Below, one piece after another: positions 44,355 to 53,239 of a DNA stretch of 64,000 bases. The stretch is from assembly GCF_001613085.1 (NCBI RefSeq), contig NZ_BDBR01000022.1, forward strand, positions 62,001-126,000, written 5' to 3'. The notes below the pieces were generated by a model. That model made no database searches. It saw nothing but the letters and a program-made list of their open reading frames with translations, and had not been told where the DNA came from. Positions within the stretch are counted from its first letter, which is position 1. The number at the start of each line of letters is the position of its first letter. A program made the position numbers and the translations under genes. This stretch comes from Nocardia salmonicida NBRC 13393. Its GTDB lineage: Bacteria > Actinomycetota > Actinomycetes > Mycobacteriales > Mycobacteriaceae.

Positions 44355-46565
44355 ATGTCTATCGAGAACGACCTTGCTCCGCCCCGTGCGGACGAGTCAT
44401 CCCGCCCCGCGTGGCAGCAGACGCTGCTACGACATGATCTACCCGCTTCCATCGTAGTTTTCCTGGTCGCGCTGCCCCTGTCGCTCGGCATCGCGGTGGC
44501 CTCCGGCGCACCGATCGCCGCCGGTCTCGTCGCCGCCGTGATCGGTGGTGTGGTGGCAGGTCTGCTCGGTGGGGCAGTTCTGCAGGTCAGCGGACCCGCC
44601 GCGGGTCTGACCGTGGTCGTCGCCGAGTCCATCGCGCAATTCGGTTGGCGCGTCACCTGTTTCATCGTGGTCGCCGCGGGCGTGCTGCAGATCCTGTTCG
44701 GGCTCAGCCGGATCGCGCGCGCCGCCCTCGCCGTGGCTCCCGTGGTGGTCCACGCCATGTTGGCCGGTATCGGCATCACCATCGCCCTGCAGCAGGTCCA
44801 TGTCCTGCTCGGCGGCTCCTCGCACAGCACCGCGCTGCGCAACTTGACCGAACTGCCCGGGCAGCTGCTGTCGCTGCACGGTGGTGACGCGCTCGTCGGC
44901 GCCGTGGTGATCGCGGTGATGCTCGGCTGGAAGTACGTCCCGCCGAAGCTGCGCGCGGTACCGGGCCCGCTGATCGCGGTGCTCGTCGGCACCGTGCTCT
45001 CCCTCGGCCTGCCCGAAATCGAGCGCATCGCGCTGAGCGGGTCGGTCTTCGACGCGCTCGGCCTGCCGGAACTGCCGTCGGGCAACTGGTCGGCCGTGGC
45101 CATGATGGTGCTGACCATCGCCTTGATCGCCAGTGTGGAGAGCCTGCTCTCGGCCGTCGCGGTCGACAAGATGCACACCGGTCCGCGCACCGGATTCGAT
45201 CGGGAACTGATCGGCCAGGGCACGGCGAATGTCGTCTCGGGCCTGGCCGGCGGCCTGCCGATCACCGGCGTGATCGTGCGCAGCGCCACCAACGTGCAGG
45301 CGGGAGCGCGGACGCGGGCCTCGGCCGTCATGCACGGCCTCTGGATTCTGCTGTTCTCGGTGGCGCTGGTCGGTCTGGTGGAGCAGATTCCCAAGGCCGC
45401 GCTGGCCGGCCTGCTGATCGTCATCGGCATGCAACTGGTGAAACTGGCCCACATCCGGTTGGCTCGGCGGACCGGCGACCTCCTGGTCTATGTGGTGACC
45501 GTGCTCGGCGTGGTGTTCACGAATCTGCTCGAAGGCGTGGTCATCGGGTTGGGACTGGCCTTCGGGCTGCTGCTGTGGCGGGTCGTGCGCGTGCAGGTGA
45601 CGGCGCAGCCGCTGCCCGACGGGCGCTGGCAGGTCCACATCGACGGATCGTGCACCTTCCTGGCCCTGCCGAAACTGTCGGGCGAACTGGCGAAGGTGCC
45701 CGCGGGCGTCGACGTGACGGTCGAGATGACCGTCGACTTCCTCGACCACGCCGCCTTCGAGGCGATCGAGGACTGGCAGCGTCAGCACGAAAGCAGCGGT
45801 GGCCGTATCGATTTCGTCGAGATCGGGCACGCCCGGATGGCCGACACCCCGGGCGCGCCGCCGACGCGTGGATTCGGTCGCGCCGCGATCGACGACATGC
45901 TCCGCCCGTGGCGGCACCAGAAGTCCGGCGGCGACGCGATGACGGCGGGTATCGCGGCCTTCCATCGCGGCTCCGCGCATGTGGTGCGCCCGCACCTGGA
46001 CGGCATGCACCAGGACCCGGATTCGTTCTTCCTCACCTGCTCGGATTCGCGGATCGTGCCCAATGTGATCACCAACAGCGGCCCGGGTGACCTGTTCACG
46101 GTGCGCAATGTCGGCAACCTGGTCCCGGTCAGCGGCGACGATTCGGTCGAAGCGGCGCTGACTTTCGCCTTGGACTCGCTCGCGGTCCGCTCGGTGGTGG
46201 TGTGCGGACATTCCTCGTGCGGCGCGATGAAGGCGGTGCACTCCGCCGCCGACACCGGCGGTGGGCTCGGCTCCTGGTTGCGTCACGCCGAACCCGCGCT
46301 GCAGCGATTCCGCGCCGGTCATCCCGTCGCCGTGGCCGCCGCGGCGGCCGGGTACAGCGAGGCGGATCAGCTGAGCATGGTCAATGTCGCCGTGCAGCTC
46401 GAGACGCTGGGACGCAATCCCGCCGTGCGACGCGCGGTGGCCGAGCGCGGGTTGGTGCTGTCGGGGCTGTTCTTCGACATCGCGGGCGCCCGGGTGCTCG
46501 AGGTGACCGTCGACGGGGTCGGCGCGATCGACGATCACGCCGCACTCGCTGTCACCGGTGGCTGA
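44355..46565 (+). CDS. SulP anion transporter fused to beta-carbonic anhydrase (copy 2)
   Basis: 736 residues, ATG with AAGGAG at 4-nt spacing. Same three-part design as copy 1: the SulP membrane domain (PASIVVFLVALPLSLGIAVA), the STAS-like VDFLDHAAFEAIEDW region, and a beta-carbonic anhydrase with CSDSR and CGHSSCG zinc-ligand motifs. It is a tandem paralogue of the gene at 41928, conserved along its entire length but clearly diverged. Probably bicarbonate uptake or CO2 retention; the duplicates may differ in affinity or regulation. Confidence 0.95.
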   Translation: MSIENDLAPPRADESSRPAWQQTLLRHDLPASIVVFLVALPLSLGIAVASGAPIAAGLVAAVIGGVVAGLLGGAVLQVSGPAAGLTVVVAESIAQFGWRVTCFIVVAAGVLQILFGLSRIARAALAVAPVVVHAMLAGIGITIALQQVHVLLGGSSHSTALRNLTELPGQLLSLHGGDALVGAVVIAVMLGWKYVPPKLRAVPGPLIAVLVGTVLSLGLPEIERIALSGSVFDALGLPELPSGNWSAVAMMVLTIALIASVESLLSAVAVDKMHTGPRTGFDRELIGQGTANVVSGLAGGLPITGVIVRSATNVQAGARTRASAVMHGLWILLFSVALVGLVEQIPKAALAGLLIVIGMQLVKLAHIRLARRTGDLLVYVVTVLGVVFTNLLEGVVIGLGLAFGLLLWRVVRVQVTAQPLPDGRWQVHIDGSCTFLALPKLSGELAKVPAGVDVTVEMTVDFLDHAAFEAIEDWQRQHESSGGRIDFVEIGHARMADTPGAPPTRGFGRAAIDDMLRPWRHQKSGGDAMTAGIAAFHRGSAHVVRPHLDGMHQDPDSFFLTCSDSRIVPNVITNSGPGDLFTVRNVGNLVPVSGDDSVEAALTFALDSLAVRSVVVCGHSSCGAMKAVHSAADTGGGLGSWLRHAEPALQRFRAGHPVAVAAAAAGYSEADQLSMVNVAVQLETLGRNPAVRRAVAERGLVLSGLFFDIAGARVLEVTVDGVGAIDDHAALAVTGG

Positions 46566-46600
46566 ACAGCCACGTTGCTACTCGGCGGCGATCGGACTCG

Positions 46601-46606
46601 TAGTCT
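46601..46606 (+). promoter_or_regulatory. -10 box (TAGTCT), leaderless pattern
   Basis: TAGTCT lies 7 nt before ATG 46614 with no ribosome site between them, the geometry of a leaderless transcript in actinobacteria. It supports the ATG at 46614 and a new transcription unit after the SulP genes. Confidence 0.5.
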
Positions 46607-46613
46607 GGACTTC

Positions 46614-47105
46614 ATGACCAGCGATCCGACCGCCGCCGAGCGCGTCACCGACGGCTCCGATTCCGCGGACAACGAGGCCGCCGCCGAGTCGGGGCGGTGG
46701 GACGGGTTCAAGGACCGCTGGCGCGCCTTCCGGGAACACATCGCCCAGCGCCCTACCCTCAACCTCGGCTACCGCATCGTCGTCGGCGTGGTCGGTGGGT
46801 TGGTGCTGATCGTCGGGATCGTCACGATCCCGTACCCCGGACCCGGCTGGGCGCTGGTGTTCGCGGGATTCGGCATCCTGGCCACCGAATTCGTCTGGGC
46901 CCATCACACCTTGAACTGGGTGCGCGGCAAATACCGGATCGTCATGGACTGGTACACCTCGCGCGGTTGGTTCATCAAGGTACTCGGCGCGGTGGGCACC
47001 TTCGCCCTCGTCCTGGTGACGTTGTGGCTGCTCGGTACATTTTCGATGGTCGCAGGGTGGATCGGAGTCGATTGGCCATGGTTGCACAGTCCCCTGATGT
47101 CGTGA
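46614..47105 (+). CDS. TIGR02611-family membrane protein (PGPGW motif)
   Basis: 163 residues. The acidic N-terminal tail (1-45) is followed by LGYRIVVGVVGG and the diagnostic IPYPGPGWALVFAGFGIL, then a second pair of hydrophobic helices. This matches the actinobacterial TIGR02611/PGPGW membrane family, function unknown. It overlaps the FhuF-like gene by 28 bp and is upstream of thrS. Confidence 0.88.
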   Translation: MTSDPTAAERVTDGSDSADNEAAAESGRWDGFKDRWRAFREHIAQRPTLNLGYRIVVGVVGGLVLIVGIVTIPYPGPGWALVFAGFGILATEFVWAHHTLNWVRGKYRIVMDWYTSRGWFIKVLGAVGTFALVLVTLWLLGTFSMVAGWIGVDWPWLHSPLMS

Positions 47106-47773
47106 GCACGGTTCCCGGCCTGCTCCTCACCGACCCAGCCTGGGTCGCGGCCCGGATCGACGCGATGAGCCATACCTGGGGCACCGATGTGCCCCGGGTC
47201 GCGGGCACCCTGTGGTGGTGCATGGTCGCCTCGACCTTGGTCGAGCAGATCACGTTCGCCTACGCGGCGGGCACGCCCGCTCCGGTCGCGGCGCTCGGCG
47301 AATTCGACTGTGTGGTCCGTCCGGACGGCGGCGTCGAGCACGCGCGGTTCCACCGGATGCCGGTTGATGCCGCCGGGCGCTCCGTGCGCTCGGATGTGGG
47401 TGGCGAGACCGGCGCGGCAGCGGCCGAGGAGGTCGCGACCGCCTTGCGCGACACCTTGACCGCCGTGATCTCCCAGGTCGCGGCGGTTTCCGGGGCCGGG
47501 ATTCCCGCGCTGTGGGCGGTCGTCGCCGATGCCATCGGCAACCGGGCCCTCGACGCGGGCGCCCCGGAGGCCGCGAGCCGGCTGGCCGCGGACGTGGGCC
47601 CGTGCCTGCCCGCACCACGGTTCGTCACGGTGGCGGGCCGTACTTTCGTCCGCCGCGCCTCGTGTTGCCTGGTCTACGAGGCGCCCGGTCGACAGATGTG
47701 CACGAGCTGCCCCAAGCGCGCGCCCGCCGATCGAGCCGAACAGTTGGCCGCCGCCGCGCGCGCTCGCTCCTAG
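47078..47773 (+). CDS. FhuF-like (2Fe-2S) ferric reductase
   Basis: 231 residues from ATG 47078, inside the upstream gene. The C-terminus has the FhuF cysteine pattern CC-x10-C-x2-C (RRASCCLVYEAPGRQMCTSC), which binds an unusual [2Fe-2S] cluster and reduces iron in siderophores. Length and central region also fit. Cytoplasmic. No siderophore genes are adjacent, so the physiological partner is unclear. Confidence 0.85.
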   Translation: MVAQSPDVVSTVPGLLLTDPAWVAARIDAMSHTWGTDVPRVAGTLWWCMVASTLVEQITFAYAAGTPAPVAALGEFDCVVRPDGGVEHARFHRMPVDAAGRSVRSDVGGETGAAAAEEVATALRDTLTAVISQVAAVSGAGIPALWAVVADAIGNRALDAGAPEAASRLAADVGPCLPAPRFVTVAGRTFVRRASCCLVYEAPGRQMCTSCPKRAPADRAEQLAAAARARS

Positions 47774-47891
47774 GTCCATCGACACGCCCCGTCGGCGGTC
47801 CCGATAGCATGGGCGGCGCAGGATCCCCTGCGTGACCGACGCTGCGCGACCTGCCGGATGACCCGGCACCGACGTCAAGGAGAACATTCCC

Positions 47892-49964
47892 GTGACCACC
47901 TCTGCACCCATCAGTCCCGTCGCTCTCGTTCGGGTGCCGGCCGGGACTACCGCGGGCGCAGCGGTGCGGGAAGCGGGCTTGCCCACGAAGGGCCCGGACA
48001 CGGTCGTCGTCGTGCGTGATGTCGACGGCGCGCTCAAGGATCTGTCCTGGATCCCGGAGGAGGACGCCGACGTCGAGCCGGTTCCCACGAACAGCGAGGA
48101 CGGGCGCAGCGTGATCCGGCACTCGGCCGCGCACGTACTCGCCCAGGCGGTGCAGCAGGAGTTCCCGGACGCGAAACTCGGGATCGGCCCGCCGATCAAG
48201 GACGGCTTCTACTACGACTTCCAGGTCGACAAGCCCTTCACCCCCGAGGATCTGGCGAAGCTGGAATCGCGGATGAAGAAGATCATCAAAGGCTCGCAAC
48301 GCTTTTCGCGTCGCGTCGTGGAGATCGACGACGCTCGCGTCGAACTGGCCAACGAGCCGTTCAAGCTGGAGCTGATCAGCGACAAGTCCGGCGCCAACCT
48401 TGCTGCGGATCCCGAGATCATGGAGGTCGGCGGCAACGAGCTGACCATCTACGACAACCTGGACCCGCGCACCGGCGAGAAGCTGTGGGGCGACCTGTGC
48501 CGCGGCCCGCACATCCCCACCACCAAGTTCATCCCCGCCTTCAAGCTGACCCGTTCCTCGGCCGCCTACTGGCGTGGCGACCAGGACCGCGAGGACCTGC
48601 AGCGCGTGTACGGCACCGCGTGGGAATCCACCGAGGCGATGGACGCCTACCTGGAGCTGCTGGCCGAGGCCGAGCGCCGCGATCACCGCAAGCTGGGCCT
48701 CGAGCTCGACCTGTTCTCCTTCCCCGATGCGCTCGGTTCGGGGCTGCCGGTGTTCCACCCCAAGGGCGGCATCATCCGCAAGGAGATGGAGGAGTACTCG
48801 CGGCAGCGCCATGTCGACGCGGGCTACGAGTTCGTCAATACCCCGCACCTCACCAAGGGGCATCTGTACGAGATCTCGGGCCATCTCGACTGGTACAAGG
48901 ACGGCATGTTCCCGGCCATGCACCTGGACGCCGAGCTCAACGAGGACGGCTCCGTCCGCAAGCCCGGCCAGGACTACTACGTCAAGCCGATGAACTGCCC
49001 GATGCACAACCTGATCTTCGGCGCGCGCGGCCGTTCCTACCGTGAGCTGCCGCTGCGGATGTTCGAGTTCGGCTCGGTGTACCGCTACGAGAAGTCCGGC
49101 GTGATCCACGGCCTGACCCGCGTGCGTGGCATGACCCAGGACGACGCGCACATCTACTGCACCAAAGAGCAGATGCACGGCGAGCTCACCAGCACCCTGC
49201 AGTTCGTGCTCGGCCTGCTGAAGGACTACGGCCTCGACGACTTCTACCTCGAGCTGTCGACCAAGGATCCGAAGAAGTACGTGGGTTCGGACGAGCTCTG
49301 GGCCGAGGCCACCGAAACCTTGGAGAAGGTCGCCGAGGCTTCCGGCCTGGATCTGGTGCCCGACCCCGGCGGCGCCGCGTTCTACGGGCCGAAGATCTCC
49401 GTGCAGGTCAAGGACGCGCTGGGCCGCACCTGGCAGATGTCGACCGTGCAGCTCGACTTCAACCTGCCCGATCGTTTCGACCTCGAGTACACCGCCTCCG
49501 ACGGCACCAAGCAGCGCCCGGTGATGATCCACCGCGCGCTGTTCGGCTCGATCGAACGCTTCTTCGGCGTGCTCACCGAGCACTACGCCGGTGCGTTCCC
49601 CGCCTGGCTCTCGCCGGTGCAGGTGGTCGGCATCCCGGTGGCGGAAAACTTTGTCCCGCACCTGGATTCGGTGATCGAGCAGTTGCGCGACGCGGGCGTG
49701 CGGGCGCAGGTGGACCGCAGCGACGACCGGATGCAGAAGAAGATCTTCAACCAGACCGCGCAGAAGGTGCCCTTCATGCTGCTGGCGGGCGCGCGCGACG
49801 TGGAAGCGGGCGCGGTGAGCTTCCGGTTCCGCGACGGCACCCAGGTCAACGGGGTGCCCGTCGCCGACGCGGTCGCCACCATCACCACCTGGATCGCTCA
49901 CCGCGAGAACGCCTCACCCACCGCCGAGGGGTTCGAGGTCGTCTCGGCGGCGGTCGGGTCATGA
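47892..49964 (+). CDS. thrS: Threonyl-tRNA synthetase
   Basis: 690 residues, GTG start with AAGGAG. It contains an N-terminal TGS domain (about 1-65), the editing/second domain with HSAAHVLAQAVQ, the class II catalytic core (MNCPMHN zinc and active-site region; VRGMTQDDAHIYC motif 2), motif 3 near HRALFGSIERFF and the anticodon-binding domain. Charges tRNA-Thr. The 118-bp leader has no recognisable T-box. The stop overlaps the HIT gene by 4 bp, as in the mycobacterial thrS locus. Confidence 0.98.
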   Translation: MTTSAPISPVALVRVPAGTTAGAAVREAGLPTKGPDTVVVVRDVDGALKDLSWIPEEDADVEPVPTNSEDGRSVIRHSAAHVLAQAVQQEFPDAKLGIGPPIKDGFYYDFQVDKPFTPEDLAKLESRMKKIIKGSQRFSRRVVEIDDARVELANEPFKLELISDKSGANLAADPEIMEVGGNELTIYDNLDPRTGEKLWGDLCRGPHIPTTKFIPAFKLTRSSAAYWRGDQDREDLQRVYGTAWESTEAMDAYLELLAEAERRDHRKLGLELDLFSFPDALGSGLPVFHPKGGIIRKEMEEYSRQRHVDAGYEFVNTPHLTKGHLYEISGHLDWYKDGMFPAMHLDAELNEDGSVRKPGQDYYVKPMNCPMHNLIFGARGRSYRELPLRMFEFGSVYRYEKSGVIHGLTRVRGMTQDDAHIYCTKEQMHGELTSTLQFVLGLLKDYGLDDFYLELSTKDPKKYVGSDELWAEATETLEKVAEASGLDLVPDPGGAAFYGPKISVQVKDALGRTWQMSTVQLDFNLPDRFDLEYTASDGTKQRPVMIHRALFGSIERFFGVLTEHYAGAFPAWLSPVQVVGIPVAENFVPHLDSVIEQLRDAGVRAQVDRSDDRMQKKIFNQTAQKVPFMLLAGARDVEAGAVSFRFRDGTQVNGVPVADAVATITTWIAHRENASPTAEGFEVVSAAVGS

Positions 49965-50515
49965 GCGAGAACCTCGCCCCCGACGCCGGCTCGATCGTCG
50001 ACGCCGGGGCGGGCCAGCCCGACCGACTCCAGCGGTTGTGGACGCCGTACCGGATGTCCTACATCACCGGTGAGGTCAAGCCCAAGGACGCGACCGGGCA
50101 TCCGTTCACCGATATCCCGAAGATGTCGGACGAAGACGGCCTGATCATCGCGCGCGGCGAGAATGTCTACGCCGTGCTGAACTTGTACCCGTACAACCCA
50201 GGGCACATGATGGTGGTGCCGTACCGCCGGGTAGCCGACCTGGAGGACCTCACGACCGCCGAGAGCGCGGAACTGATGGCCTTCACGCAGCGGGCCATTC
50301 GCGTGATGAAGCAGGTCTCGCGGCCTGCCGGATTCAACGTGGGTCTCAATCTCGGCGGCGTGGCAGGTGGTTCGCTCGCCGACCACCTGCACCAGCACAT
50401 CGTTCCGCGCTGGGGCGGGGACGCGAACTTCATCACCGTGGTCGGCGGGGTGAAGGTGATGCCTCAGTTGTTGCGCGAGACGCGGCAGCTGCTGGCGGAG
50501 GCATGGGAGGAATAA
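49961..50515 (+). CDS. HIT-domain Ap4A phosphorylase-like protein
   Basis: 184 residues. The HIT triad is DHLHQHIVPRW (about 140-150), preceded by LNLYPYNPGHMMVVPYRR. It is orthologous by position and sequence pattern to the mycobacterial protein next to thrS (Rv2613c), characterised as a diadenosine tetraphosphate phosphorylase: Ap4A + phosphate to ADP + ATP. Coupled to thrS, whose side reaction makes Ap4A, which makes biological sense. Confidence 0.92.
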   Translation: MSENLAPDAGSIVDAGAGQPDRLQRLWTPYRMSYITGEVKPKDATGHPFTDIPKMSDEDGLIIARGENVYAVLNLYPYNPGHMMVVPYRRVADLEDLTTAESAELMAFTQRAIRVMKQVSRPAGFNVGLNLGGVAGGSLADHLHQHIVPRWGGDANFITVVGGVKVMPQLLRETRQLLAEAWEE

Positions 50516-50520
50516 GGACC

Positions 50521-51198
50521 GTGCTCAGCTTCTTCGGCCGCCAGACGTTTGCGAAAGCGACTGCGCCGCTGGGCAAAGCGCTCGTCGGGACGGGGCTCAC
50601 CCCGGACGCGATGACACTGATCGGTACCACGGCGACCATCGCCGCCGCGGTGACCCTGTTTCCCTCCGGACACCTGTTCTGGGGAACGATGGTCATCTGG
50701 CTGTTCGTCATGTTCGACATGCTCGACGGGGCGATGGCGCGCGCCCGCGGCGGCGGCACGAAGTACGGCGCGGTCCTCGACGCCACCTGTGACCGGGTGG
50801 CCGACGGCGCGATCTTCGCCGGACTCGCCTGGTGGGCGGTCTATCACGAGCACAGCAAGCACCTGTTCGCGCTGACCTTGATCGTGCTGGTCACCTCGCA
50901 GGTGATCTCCTATGCCAAGGCGCGTGCCGAGGCCAGTGGCCTGTCCGCCGACGGTGGACTCATCGAACGCCCGGACCGCCTGGTCATCGTCCTGGTCGGC
51001 GCCGGACTCACCGGCATCGGCGGGCACTGGGGGATCGACTGGCTGACCTGGGCCGTCTACGTGGCGATGTGGGTGCTGGCGGTGCTGAGCATCGTCACGG
51101 TGTTCCAGCGGGTGCTCGCGGTGCGCAATTCGCCGGGCGCCAGGGTGGTCATCCCACCGGCGCCGCAGCCGGACGCGGCAGAGGGATCGGCGTCGTGA
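50521..51198 (+). CDS. pgsA: Phosphatidylinositol phosphate synthase
   Basis: 225 residues from GTG 50521, chosen because the N-terminus then matches mycobacterial PgsA1; ATG 50503 within the HIT gene is the alternative. The CDP-alcohol phosphotransferase motif is DMLDGAMARARGGGTKYGAV followed by LDATCDR (DG-x2-AR-x8-G-x3-D-x3-D). Joins CDP-diacylglycerol and inositol phosphate in the membrane, the first step towards phosphatidylinositol and its mannosides. Confidence 0.96.
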   Translation: MLSFFGRQTFAKATAPLGKALVGTGLTPDAMTLIGTTATIAAAVTLFPSGHLFWGTMVIWLFVMFDMLDGAMARARGGGTKYGAVLDATCDRVADGAIFAGLAWWAVYHEHSKHLFALTLIVLVTSQVISYAKARAEASGLSADGGLIERPDRLVIVLVGAGLTGIGGHWGIDWLTWAVYVAMWVLAVLSIVTVFQRVLAVRNSPGARVVIPPAPQPDAAEGSAS

Positions 51199-52118
51199 GC
51201 CTCAAAGATCGAATGAGTGACTGGGGCTACGCCGCGGGCTGGGGTCTCGTGCGTTCGGCGCCGGAAGGATTGGTGCGCAAGGTCTTCGACCTCGGCGCCG
51301 ATCGTGCGGTGAAGGGCGGCGGACCGCAACAGTTGCGCCGCAACCTCGCCCGTGTCCTCGGTGTGCCCGCCGATCAGGTGCCCGACGACCTGATGCGGGC
51401 GAGCATGCGCTCCTATGCCCGTTACTGGCGTGAGGCGTTCCGGCTGCCGTCGATGGACCACACAAAGATCGACTACTACGTCGGTGGCCTGGAGAATGTC
51501 GACGCCGCGCTGGAACAGGGCCGCGGTCTCATTCTGGTGCTCCCGCACTCGGGCAACTGGGACATGGCCGGTGTCTGGCTGGTGCAGCACTACGACAACT
51601 TCACCACCGTGGCCGAGCGACTGAAGCCGGAATCGCTGTTCGAACGGTTCGTCGCCTACCGCGAGAGCCTCGGATTCGAGGTGTTCCCGCTGACCGGTGG
51701 CGAGCAGCCGCCGTTCGCCGCACTCGCCGAACGACTGCGCCAGAACCGGATCGTGTGTCTGATGGGCGAGCGCGACCTCACCGGCAAGGGCGTGCCGGTC
51801 GACTTCCTCGGTGAGCGCACCTGGATGCCCGGCGGCGCCGCGAAACTGGCCATCGAGACCGGCGCCGCGCTGGTCCCGGTGCACGGCTGGTTCACCGTCG
51901 ACGAGGACGGCACCGAAGGCTGGGGCCTGAAAGCCGAACCGGCACTGGATGTTTCCGGTGGCGTGGCGGCCGCGACGCAGGCGCTCGCCGACCGGTTCGC
52001 CGCCAATATCGCCGAGCATCCGGCCGATTGGCACATGCTGCAACCGCTCTGGGAGGGCGACCTGTCGCCCGAACGACTGTCGCGGATCACCGCGCAGGAC
52101 ACAGGGGGCCAGCGGTGA
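51195..52118 (+). CDS. patA: PIM acyltransferase (PatA-like)
   Basis: 307 residues, GTG start with 4-bp overlap. It belongs to the LpxL/HtrB-type lysophospholipid acyltransferase family, with the catalytic H-x4-D motif HSGNWD (about 117-122) and MGERDLTG. By synteny with Rv2611c it adds an acyl chain to the mannose of PIM1/PIM2 at the inner face of the membrane. Confidence 0.95.
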   Translation: MSLKDRMSDWGYAAGWGLVRSAPEGLVRKVFDLGADRAVKGGGPQQLRRNLARVLGVPADQVPDDLMRASMRSYARYWREAFRLPSMDHTKIDYYVGGLENVDAALEQGRGLILVLPHSGNWDMAGVWLVQHYDNFTTVAERLKPESLFERFVAYRESLGFEVFPLTGGEQPPFAALAERLRQNRIVCLMGERDLTGKGVPVDFLGERTWMPGGAAKLAIETGAALVPVHGWFTVDEDGTEGWGLKAEPALDVSGGVAAATQALADRFAANIAEHPADWHMLQPLWEGDLSPERLSRITAQDTGGQR

Positions 52119-53239
52119 AGATCGGGATGATCTGCCCGTATTCGTTCGACGTCCCCGGCGGCGTGCAGGCGCATGTGGTCGAGCTCGCCCGGGTGTTCAT
52201 CGAACGCGGGCACAAGGTGAGCGTGCTGGCCCCGGCCTCCGACGACACACCGCTGCCCGATTTCGTCGTCTCGGCGGGTCGCGCGGTCGCGATTCCCTAC
52301 AACGGGTCGGTGGCGCGGTTGTCGTTCGGTCCGATGGCCTACACCAGGATCCGCCGCTGGATCGACAGTAACGACTTCGACGTGCTGCACATCCACGAAC
52401 CCAACGCCCCGAGCCTGTCGATGCTGGCGCTCAAGATCGCCGAGGGCCCGATCGTGGCGACCTTCCACACCTCGACCACGAAGTCGTTGGTGCTCAGCAC
52501 TTTTCAGGGTGTGCTCCGCCCGTATCACGAGAAGATCAGCGGGCGGATCGCCGTCTCCGAGCTGGCAAGGCGCTGGCAGGTCGAGGCGCTCGGATCCGAC
52601 GCGGTGGAGATTCCCAACGGTGTCGATGTGTCCGCGTTCGCGCTCGGCGAGCCGCTCGACGGATATCCGCGCGCGGGCCGCACGGTGCTGTTCCTCGGTC
52701 GCTACGACGAACCGCGCAAGGGCATGGATGTGCTGCTCGGCGCCCTGCCCGCGCTCATCGAACACCATCCCGATGTGGAGATCCTCATCGTCGGGCGCGG
52801 CGACGAGGACCGGCTGCGCCGCGAGGCGGGCGAGCACGCGGGGCACCTGCGGTTCCTCGGACAGGTCTCCGATGCGGAGAAGGCCGCCGCGCTGCGCAGC
52901 GCCGATGTGTACGTCGCGCCGAATCTGGGCGGGGAGAGCTTCGGCATCATCCTGATCGAGGCGATGGCCGCGGGCACCCCGGTGGTCGCCAGTGAACTCG
53001 ACGCCTTCCGGCGGGTGCTGCGCGACGGCACCGCGGGCCTGCTCACCCCGATCGGTGACTCCGCCGCGCTCGCCGCCGCCATCGACACCCTGCTCACCGA
53101 CGACGAGACGCGCGAACGCCTGGTCAGCACCGCCACCCAGGTGGTCGCGGGCTACGACTGGCCGGTCGTGGCCGAACAGATCCTGCGGGTGTACGAAACT
53201 GTCACCGTCGGCGACAACCGGGTGCGGGCCGCCGGATGA
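52115..53239 (+). CDS. pimA: Phosphatidylinositol mannosyltransferase PimA
   Basis: 374 residues, GTG start with 4-bp overlap. GT-B glycosyltransferase, family GT4: N-terminal SFDVPGGVQAHVVELA, middle VPNGVD-type EIPNGVDVSAF, and C-terminal GGESFGIILIEAMAAGTP with the E-x7-E nucleotide-sugar motif. Transfers mannose from GDP-mannose to the inositol of PI to give PIM1. Fully coupled to patA and the Nudix gene. Confidence 0.96.
   Translation: MKIGMICPYSFDVPGGVQAHVVELARVFIERGHKVSVLAPASDDTPLPDFVVSAGRAVAIPYNGSVARLSFGPMAYTRIRRWIDSNDFDVLHIHEPNAPSLSMLALKIAEGPIVATFHTSTTKSLVLSTFQGVLRPYHEKISGRIAVSELARRWQVEALGSDAVEIPNGVDVSAFALGEPLDGYPRAGRTVLFLGRYDEPRKGMDVLLGALPALIEHHPDVEILIVGRGDEDRLRREAGEHAGHLRFLGQVSDAEKAAALRSADVYVAPNLGGESFGIILIEAMAAGTPVVASELDAFRRVLRDGTAGLLTPIGDSAALAAAIDTLLTDDETRERLVSTATQVVAGYDWPVVAEQILRVYETVTVGDNRVRAAG

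Noticed and set aside
47774..47891. T-box or other riboswitch before thrS
   Set aside because: The leader is only 118 bp and has no T-box consensus or terminator with a T-run. A normal AAGGAG site precedes the GTG.
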